Shown here piece after piece: positions 58,954 through 64,000 of a DNA stretch of 64,000 nt; positions within the stretch are counted from its first letter, which is position 1, and every line of letters begins with the position of its first letter. A program made the translations under genes and the position numbers. The stretch is from Pseudomonas viridiflava (GTDB taxonomy: Bacteria > Pseudomonadota > Gammaproteobacteria > Pseudomonadales > Pseudomonadaceae): NCBI RefSeq assembly GCF_900573885.1, contig NZ_UPSE01000493.1:186001-250000 (forward strand), given 5' to 3'. The notes below the pieces were generated by a model that saw nothing but the letters and a program-made list of their open reading frames with translations, ran no database searches and was not told where the DNA came from.

Positions 58954-59991
58954 TTACGGCGCCGGGTTCGGTTGGGTTTTGTGGATGGCGTCAATCTGTT
59001 CCAGCAGCTCGGTGCTCAGTGTGAGTTCTGCGCTGGCGAGGTTGCTGCGCAACTGCTCATTGCTGGTCGCGCCGATGATATTGCTGGTGACAAAGGGACG
59101 AGCTGTCACGAATGCCAGTGCCATCTGCGCAGGATCCAGACCGTTCTCACGCGCCAATGCGACATAGCGCGAGCACGCCGCTTCTGCCTGCGGATTGGTG
59201 TAGCGCGTGAAGCGGCTGAACAGACTGATGCGCGCATTGGCAGGGCGGGCGCCGCCTTCGTATTTGCCGGAGAGCATGCCGAACGCCATCGGCGAGTACG
59301 CCAGCAGGCCGCATTCTTCTCTGATCGCCACCTCGGCCAGACCGACCTCGAAGCTGCGGTTCAACAGGTTGTAGGGGTTCTGAATCGACACCGCGCGCGG
59401 CAAGCCGAGGTGCTCGGCGAGCTGCAGAAATTTCATGGTGCCCCACGGTGTTTCGTTGGACAGCCCGATGTGGCGGATTTTGCCGGCCTTCACTTGTTCG
59501 TCCAGCGCTTCGAGGATTTCGGCGATGGGGGTGAACTCTTCGTCTTTATGTTGATAGCCGAGCTGGCCGAAAAAGTTGGTGCTGCGCTCAGGCCAGTGCA
59601 ATTGGTACAGATCGATATAGTCGGTTTGCAGGCGCTTGAGGCTGGCGTCGACTGCGGCCACGATGTGCGCCCGGTTGTGCTTCAACTGGCCGTCACGGAT
59701 GTGGGAAATGCCGTTGCCGGGGCCTGCGATCTTGCTGGCAAGAATCCAGTCGCTGCGGTTGCCACGGGCCTTGAAATAATTGCCGATAATTTGTTCGGTG
59801 CGGCTGTAGGTCTCCGCGCGCGGCGGGACAGGATACATTTCCGCGGTGTCGATGAAGTTCACATCGGCGGCGCGGGCGATGTCGATCTGCTCGAAAGCTT
59901 GCTCCTGCGTGTTTTGCTCGCCCCATGTCATGGTGCCGAGACAGATGGCGCTGACGTTCAAATCGGTGCGGCCGAGCTTACGAAACTGCAT
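58954..59991 (-). CDS. Aldo/keto reductase, Tas-like
   Basis: A 345-residue NADP(H)-dependent reductase of the Tas branch (MQFRKLGRTDLNVSAICLG, FIDTAEMYPVPP, YQLHWPERSTNFF). The catalytic Asp-Tyr-Lys-His set is represented by DTAEMY, the K of ILASKIAG and the H of YQLHWP. I chose ATG 59991 because GAGGAG lies 6-8 nt upstream; the open frame extends a few codons further. The substrate is unknown. It is divergent from rplM. Confidence 0.93.
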   Translation of the reverse strand: MQFRKLGRTDLNVSAICLGTMTWGEQNTQEQAFEQIDIARAADVNFIDTAEMYPVPPRAETYSRTEQIIGNYFKARGNRSDWILASKIAGPGNGISHIRDGQLKHNRAHIVAAVDASLKRLQTDYIDLYQLHWPERSTNFFGQLGYQHKDEEFTPIAEILEALDEQVKAGKIRHIGLSNETPWGTMKFLQLAEHLGLPRAVSIQNPYNLLNRSFEVGLAEVAIREECGLLAYSPMAFGMLSGKYEGGARPANARISLFSRFTRYTNPQAEAACSRYVALARENGLDPAQMALAFVTARPFVTSNIIGATSNEQLRSNLASAELTLSTELLEQIDAIHKTQPNPAP

Positions 59992-60157
59992 GAATTTCTC
60001 CTCGTGCAAAAGTGACCATCAAATCAGGTTGATATTTTTCCTGCAATCGGCATAATTCCGCAGCTGTTTTCAGCAGGGGATGCCTAGCCTGCTTGAATCC
60101 GCCGTACGGACGTGATGACCCGAGCCCCCGATAGCGTCCGTCTCTGGCTGCCTTTGC

Positions 60158-60186
60158 TTGTCAAAGCGCGCACTATTCAGTAAGAT
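60158..60186 (+). promoter_or_regulatory. Sigma-70 promoter of rplM-rpsI
   Basis: TTGTCA (60158-60163), a 17-nt spacer and TAAGAT (60181-60186) form a near-consensus promoter about 42 nt before the rplM ATG. A strong promoter fits ribosomal protein genes. Confidence 0.75.
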
Positions 60187-60228
60187 CCGCCGTCTTATTT
60201 TCAGGGCGGCCCCTGAGGCTATTAAAGA

Positions 60229-60657
60229 ATGAAAACTTTTACTGCTAAACCGGAAACTGTTAAGCGCGACTGGTTCGTCGTCGACGCTGCAGGTCAGACT
60301 CTGGGTCGTCTGGCCACAGAAATCGCTAGCCGTCTGCGTGGCAAGCACAAAGCCGAATACACTCCGCACGTTGACACTGGCGACTACATCGTCGTTATCA
60401 ACGCTGAGCAAGTACGTGTAACCGGTGCTAAGACCACTGACAAAATGTACTACTCTCACTCCGGTTTCCCGGGTGGCATCAAGTCGATCAACTTTGAAAA
60501 GCTGATCGCCAAGGCGCCTGAGCGTGTGATCGAGACCGCGGTTAAAGGCATGCTGCCGAAGAACCCGCTGGGTCGCGACATGTACCGTAAGCTGAAAGTG
60601 TACAAGGGTGCTGTTCACCCACACACTGCTCAGCAGCCCCAAGAACTGAAGATTTAA
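60229..60657 (+). CDS. rplM: 50S ribosomal protein L13
   Basis: A 142-residue L13 of exact family length ([39 protein letters not shown]). An early-assembling 50S protein. Cotranscribed with rpsI, 14 nt downstream. The codon use is more restricted than that of its neighbours, as expected for a highly expressed gene. Confidence 0.99.
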   Translation: MKTFTAKPETVKRDWFVVDAAGQTLGRLATEIASRLRGKHKAEYTPHVDTGDYIVVINAEQVRVTGAKTTDKMYYSHSGFPGGIKSINFEKLIAKAPERVIETAVKGMLPKNPLGRDMYRKLKVYKGAVHPHTAQQPQELKI

Positions 60658-60671
60658 CGGAATAGTTCATT

Positions 60672-61064
60672 ATGTCGGCGACTCAAAATTACGGCACTGG
60701 CCGTCGCAAGACTGCAACCGCTCGCGTTTTCCTGCGTGCAGGTACTGGCAAGATCTCCATCAACAACCGCACCCTGGAAAACTTCTTCGGTCGCGAAACT
60801 GCCCGCATGGTAGTTCGCCAGCCGCTGGAGCTGACTGAGACTGTCGAGAAGTTCGACATCTACGTCACCGTTCTGGGTGGTGGTGTTAGCGGCCAGGCTG
60901 GCGCAATCCGTCACGGTATCACTCGCGCTCTGATGGACTATGATGAAGCTCTGCGCCCTGCTCTGCGCAAAGCTGGTTTCGTCACTCGCGACGCTCGTGA
61001 AGTTGAACGTAAGAAAGTCGGTCTGCGTAAAGCGCGTAAGCGTCCGCAGTACTCGAAGCGTTAA
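60672..61064 (+). CDS. rpsI: 30S ribosomal protein S9
   Basis: A 130-residue S9 ([34 protein letters not shown], basic tail ending RPQYSKR that reaches the P-site tRNA). The start ATG follows rplM by 14 nt. A terminator follows. Confidence 0.99.
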   Translation: MSATQNYGTGRRKTATARVFLRAGTGKISINNRTLENFFGRETARMVVRQPLELTETVEKFDIYVTVLGGGVSGQAGAIRHGITRALMDYDEALRPALRKAGFVTRDAREVERKKVGLRKARKRPQYSKR

Positions 61065-61083
61065 TTCGCACTTCGTTCAAAGG

Positions 61084-61116
61084 CGCCCAGTTTCCCAAAG
61101 GAACTGGGCGTTTTTT
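61084..61116 (+). terminator. Rho-independent terminator after rpsI
   Basis: CGCCCAGTT pairs with AACTGGGCG around a 9-nt loop, followed by TTTTTT. It starts 19 nt after the rpsI stop. Confidence 0.93.
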
Positions 61117-61206
61117 ATGGGCGAAAGGTTTAATTGCGACAACTTGCCGCACCGGTAAATGCCGCGTCCGACAAGGGTTTCAGCCATTTTGTATCCAGTA
61201 ATTGCC

Positions 61207-61235
61207 TTGTCAGAAATGGGGCTTTTCTTTACCAT
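61207..61235 (+). promoter_or_regulatory. Candidate sigma-70 promoter of petABC
   Basis: TTGTCA (61207-61212), 17 nt, TACCAT (61230-61235), about 80 nt before the petA ATG. The -10 is imperfect. The following AT-rich stretch could hold another start or a regulator site. Confidence 0.5.
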
Positions 61236-61317
61236 TTGGCAAATTTTTTGCGCGGCTTGAATTTTACTTAGTAGATGCCTGACTAACAGGCCACAAAAGC
61301 TGATGGGAGACGACTGA

Positions 61318-61911
61318 ATGAGCAATGACGGCGTGAATGCAGGCCGGCGTCGCTTCCTTGTAGCAGCCACTTCGGTGGTAGGTGCTGCAGGAGCGGTGGG
61401 TGCTGCGGTCCCGTTCGTGGGGTCATGGTTCCCGAGTGCCAAGGCCAAGGCCGCTGGTGCTGCGGTGAAGGTGAATGTCAGCAAGGTCGAGCCAGGTCAG
61501 CAGATGATTGCTGAGTGGCGCGGCCAGCCGGTGTTCATCGTTCGCCGTACAGATGAAATTCTGGGCAACCTGACCAAGATCCACGATCGGATTTCCGACC
61601 CTGAATCGAAAGCCTCCGTGCAGCCCACTTATGTCGACCCTACTGTGCGTTCGATCCGCCCGGAAATTCTGGTGCTGGTGGGTATCTGCACTCACTTGGG
61701 TTGCTCGCCGTCCTTCCGTCCTGAAGTGGCTCCTGCCGACTTGGGTCCGGATTGGGTAGGTGGTTATTTCTGCCCTTGCCACGGTTCGCGCTACGACCTC
61801 GCGGGTCGTGTGTACAAATCGCAACCAGCTCCGTTGAATCTGCCAGTGCCGCCTCACTCTTACGAGTCTCAGGACGTCATTGTCATCGGTGTGGACCAGG
61901 AGAAAGCCTGA
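61318..61911 (+). CDS. petA: Ubiquinol-cytochrome c reductase Rieske iron-sulfur subunit
   Basis: A 197-residue Rieske protein. The N-terminus has a Tat-type twin-arginine segment (GRRRFLVAA) and one membrane helix. Cluster ligands C124 and H126 (CTHLGC) and C152 and H155 (CPCHGS) are intact, and C129/C154 can form the usual disulfide. It takes electrons from quinol to cytochrome c1 in the bc1 complex. Its stop overlaps the petB ATG by one nucleotide. Confidence 0.97.
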   Translation: MSNDGVNAGRRRFLVAATSVVGAAGAVGAAVPFVGSWFPSAKAKAAGAAVKVNVSKVEPGQQMIAEWRGQPVFIVRRTDEILGNLTKIHDRISDPESKASVQPTYVDPTVRSIRPEILVLVGICTHLGCSPSFRPEVAPADLGPDWVGGYFCPCHGSRYDLAGRVYKSQPAPLNLPVPPHSYESQDVIVIGVDQEKA

Positions 61912-63122
61912 TGAGCAAATTCATGGAGTGGGTAGATGCGCGCTTTCCCGCCACAAAAATGTGGGAAGACCATCTAAGCAAGTACTACGCACCGAAGAAC
62001 TTCAACTTCTTCTATTTCTTTGGCTCCCTGGCGCTGCTGGTTCTGGTTAACCAGATTCTGACTGGCGTCTGGCTGACCATGAGCTACACCCCATCCGCCG
62101 AAGAGGCTTTCGCCTCCGTCGAATACATCATGCGTGATGTGGAATACGGCTGGATCATTCGGTTGATGCACTCCACTGGCGCCTCGGCGTTCTTCATCGT
62201 GGTTTACCTGCATATGTTCCGTGGCTTGCTCTACGGCTCGTATCAGAAGCCGCGTGAGCTGGTGTGGGTATTCGGCATGTTGATCTACCTGGCGCTGATG
62301 GCTGAAGCGTTCATGGGTTATCTCCTGCCATGGGGTCAGATGTCTTACTGGGGTGCTCAGGTAATTATCTCGCTGTTCGGTGCCATTCCCGTTATCGGCG
62401 ATGACCTGACTCAGTGGATCCGTGGTGACTATCTGATTTCCGGCATTACCCTGAACCGCTTCTTCGCATTGCATGTGATTGCATTGCCGATCGTGATTCT
62501 CGGTCTGGTCGTGCTGCACATTCTGGCGCTGCATGAAGTGGGTTCGAACAACCCGCAAGGCATCGACATCAAGAAGTTCAAAGACGAAAACGGCGTACCG
62601 TTGGACGGCATTGCTTTCCACCCGTACTACACCGTGAAAGATATCGTCGGCGTGGTGGTGTTCCTGTTCATCTTCTGTTCGATCATCTTCTTCTTCCCTG
62701 AAATGGGCGGATATTTCCTCGAGAAGCCGAACTTCGAAGTAGCGAACTCGTTCAAGACACCAGAACACATTGCCCCGGTTTGGTACTTCACTCCGTTCTA
62801 CGCGATTCTGCGTGCGGTACCGGACAAGTTGCTCGGCGTAATCGCCATGGGCGCTGCGATTGCTGTTCTGTTTGTACTGCCATGGCTTGACCGTAGTCCG
62901 GTTAAATCCATGAAGTACAAAGGCTGGATGAGCAAAGTCTGGCTGCTGGTGTTCTGCGTGTCCTTCGTGATCCTAGGCGTGTTGGGTGTATTGGCACCTA
63001 CCGACGAGCGCACGCTGCTGTCGCGTATCTGCACCTTCCTGTACTTCGCATACTTCATCCTCATGCCGTTCTACACCAAGCTTGAGAAGACCAAACCGGT
63101 TCCGGAAAGGGTGACTGGCTGA
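61911..63122 (+). CDS. petB: Ubiquinol-cytochrome c reductase cytochrome b subunit
   Basis: A 403-residue cytochrome b with about eight membrane helices. The haem-ligand region (RLMHSTGASAFFIVVYLHMF; ALHVIALPIVILGLVVLHI) and the Qo-site PEW-type segment (here HIAPVWYFTPFYAIL) are present. I chose ATG 61911 (MSKFMEWVDARF); the longer open frame overlaps petA. The stop overlaps the petC start. Confidence 0.97.
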   Translation: MSKFMEWVDARFPATKMWEDHLSKYYAPKNFNFFYFFGSLALLVLVNQILTGVWLTMSYTPSAEEAFASVEYIMRDVEYGWIIRLMHSTGASAFFIVVYLHMFRGLLYGSYQKPRELVWVFGMLIYLALMAEAFMGYLLPWGQMSYWGAQVIISLFGAIPVIGDDLTQWIRGDYLISGITLNRFFALHVIALPIVILGLVVLHILALHEVGSNNPQGIDIKKFKDENGVPLDGIAFHPYYTVKDIVGVVVFLFIFCSIIFFFPEMGGYFLEKPNFEVANSFKTPEHIAPVWYFTPFYAILRAVPDKLLGVIAMGAAIAVLFVLPWLDRSPVKSMKYKGWMSKVWLLVFCVSFVILGVLGVLAPTDERTLLSRICTFLYFAYFILMPFYTKLEKTKPVPERVTG

Positions 63123-63904
63123 TGAAAAAGCTATTTGCTGCACTAGTTTTCGCTGTACTGCCAGCCTTCGCGTTCGCCGCCAGCGGCCATGGCCCCGAGC
63201 TGGATTCGGTTGATATCGATCTGACCGACAAAGCTGCCATGCAGGACGGCGCACGTACGTTCGCCAACTACTGCATGGGCTGCCACAGCGCCAAGTTTCA
63301 GCGTTACGAGCGCGTTGCCGATGACCTCGGCATCCCGCACGAGCTGATGCTCAGCAACCTGGTTTTCACCGGCGCGAAAATTGGCGACCTGATGAAAAAC
63401 AGCATGTCGCCAGTTGATGCCAAGAAGTGGTTCGGTGCGGCTCCGCCCGACCTGACCCTGGTGGCTCGCGTTCGTGGTAACGATTGGCTGTATAGCTACC
63501 TGCGCGCTTTCTATGAGGATCCAACGCGTCCTTGGGGTGTGAACAACAAGGTGTTCCCGAACGTGGGTATGCCGAACGTTCTGGTTGGTCTGCAAGGTCG
63601 TCAGGTTGTAGGTTGCAAACAAGTACAAGTGGTTGAGGACGGTAAAAAGCAGTACGACCCGCTCACCGGTACTCCGCTGACCCACGAAGCCTGTGACCAG
63701 CTCACCATCGTGCCGAAAACTGGCAAGTTGAACGAAGCCGAGTTCGACGAGAAGGTTAAAAACCTCGTCACCTTCCTGGCTTACTCGGCCAACCCAGTGA
63801 AACTGAAAAGCGAGCGCATCGGTACTTACGTACTGCTCTACCTCGCCTTCTTCTTCGTGTTCGCGTATCTGCTGAAGCGTGAATACTGGAAGGATGTGCA
63901 CTAA
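63122..63904 (+). CDS. petC: Ubiquinol-cytochrome c reductase cytochrome c1 subunit
   Basis: A 260-residue cytochrome c1 with a signal peptide (cleaved after FAFAA), one haem c site (C51, C54, H55 in CMGCHS) and a C-terminal membrane anchor (YVLLYLAFFFVFAYLLK). A methionine ligand is likely in the NVGMPNVL region. It completes the petABC operon and is not fused to cytochrome b, as in other pseudomonads. Confidence 0.97.
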   Translation: MKKLFAALVFAVLPAFAFAASGHGPELDSVDIDLTDKAAMQDGARTFANYCMGCHSAKFQRYERVADDLGIPHELMLSNLVFTGAKIGDLMKNSMSPVDAKKWFGAAPPDLTLVARVRGNDWLYSYLRAFYEDPTRPWGVNNKVFPNVGMPNVLVGLQGRQVVGCKQVQVVEDGKKQYDPLTGTPLTHEACDQLTIVPKTGKLNEAEFDEKVKNLVTFLAYSANPVKLKSERIGTYVLLYLAFFFVFAYLLKREYWKDVH

Positions 63905-63930
63905 GTAACTGGTATTCTCCGCTGTCGACT

Positions 63931-63959
63931 TGCGCGCCCAATTGGGCGCGCACGTTTTT
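63931..63959 (+). terminator. Rho-independent terminator after petC
   Basis: A perfect 22-nt palindrome (TGCGCGCCCAATTGGGCGCG, then CA) is followed by CGTTTTT. It starts 27 nt after the petC stop. Confidence 0.9.
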
Positions 63960-63996
63960 CTGCTTCAGATAACTTTAACAAGCGAGGAGGATCGCC

Positions 63997-64000
63997 ATGG
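63997..64000 (+). CDS. Start codon of the next gene (probably sspA; rest outside window)
   Basis: ATG at 63997 is preceded by a strong ribosome site (GAGGAGG at 63984-63990, 6 nt upstream). Only the first codon is in the window. In pseudomonads the gene after petABC is sspA (stringent starvation protein A), so the identity is by gene order only. Confidence 0.55.

Overview
The window is a contiguous piece of a high-GC Pseudomonas chromosome, dense with core genes. From memory, the gene order follows the P. aeruginosa PAO1 block running from dppA/roxSR through gat, mre, tldD/pmbA, sodM, rpoN, lpt, mla, murA/his, algW, cys and trpS to rplM/rpsI and petABC. Small differences from that order, the Pseudomonas-type REP sequences and extra palindromic repeats suggest a non-aeruginosa member of the genus (fluorescens/syringae-like). 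I see no prophage, transposase, CRISPR array, tRNA or rRNA gene.

Layout. 1-3.6 kb (minus): two tandem dipeptide-binding proteins (the left one cut by the window edge) and a SIMPL-domain periplasmic protein. 3.7-7.5 kb (plus): a REP pair, the redox two-component system roxSR and a fused SbmA/BacA-type ABC transporter. 7.5-11.7 kb (minus): a CMD-family protein, a short RlpA-like lipoprotein and gatCAB. 12-25 kb (mainly plus): mreBCD, maf, rng, yhdP, a nitrilase-family amidase, tldD and pmbA, with darP inserted on the minus strand. 25.3-27.9 kb: a Fur-box-preceded fagA-like gene, a TPR-like orfX, sodM and a ZIP transporter; fumC, which lies between fagA and orfX in P. aeruginosa, is absent. 27.9-35 kb (minus): ptsO, rapZ, ptsN, hpf, rpoN, lptB, lptA, lptC, kdsC, kdsD. 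35.3-43.3 kb (plus): mlaFEDCB, ibaG, murA, hisG, hisD, hisC. 43.4-46.3 kb (minus): a two-gene insertion, a TonB-dependent receptor and a DUF4198 periplasmic protein, behind a good Zur-box candidate. 46.3-55.4 kb: algW, a NIF3-family gene, cysD-cysNC, zapG, a hydrolase, trpS and zapE. 55.5-60 kb: a conserved periplasmic protein, a GlxA-type regulator, an acyl-CoA dehydrogenase and an aldo/keto reductase. 60.2-64 kb: rplM-rpsI, petABC and the first codon of the next gene, probably sspA.

How the parts fit. Much of the window serves the envelope: MreBCD shape control, LptABC and KdsCD for lipopolysaccharide, MlaFEDCB and YhdP for outer-membrane phospholipid traffic, MurA for peptidoglycan, and AlgW for sigma-E stress signalling. 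A second theme is metal and redox response: RoxSR, Fur-linked fagA/sodM, the ZIP transporter, the Zur-linked receptor module and the bc1 complex. The rpoN-hpf-ptsN-rapZ-ptsO block joins sigma-54 with the nitrogen PTS.

The most useful leads are the Zur-box receptor/DUF4198 module, whose small protein is predicted to begin with histidine after signal cleavage; the missing fumC next to a cysteine-rich fagA; a 31-nt palindromic repeat family at five loci whose paired copies match each other in their variable centres; and a DUF1508-like C-terminal domain on TrpS. No wholly new multi-gene system is evident. All family names are by recognition of motifs and gene order; no database search was run.
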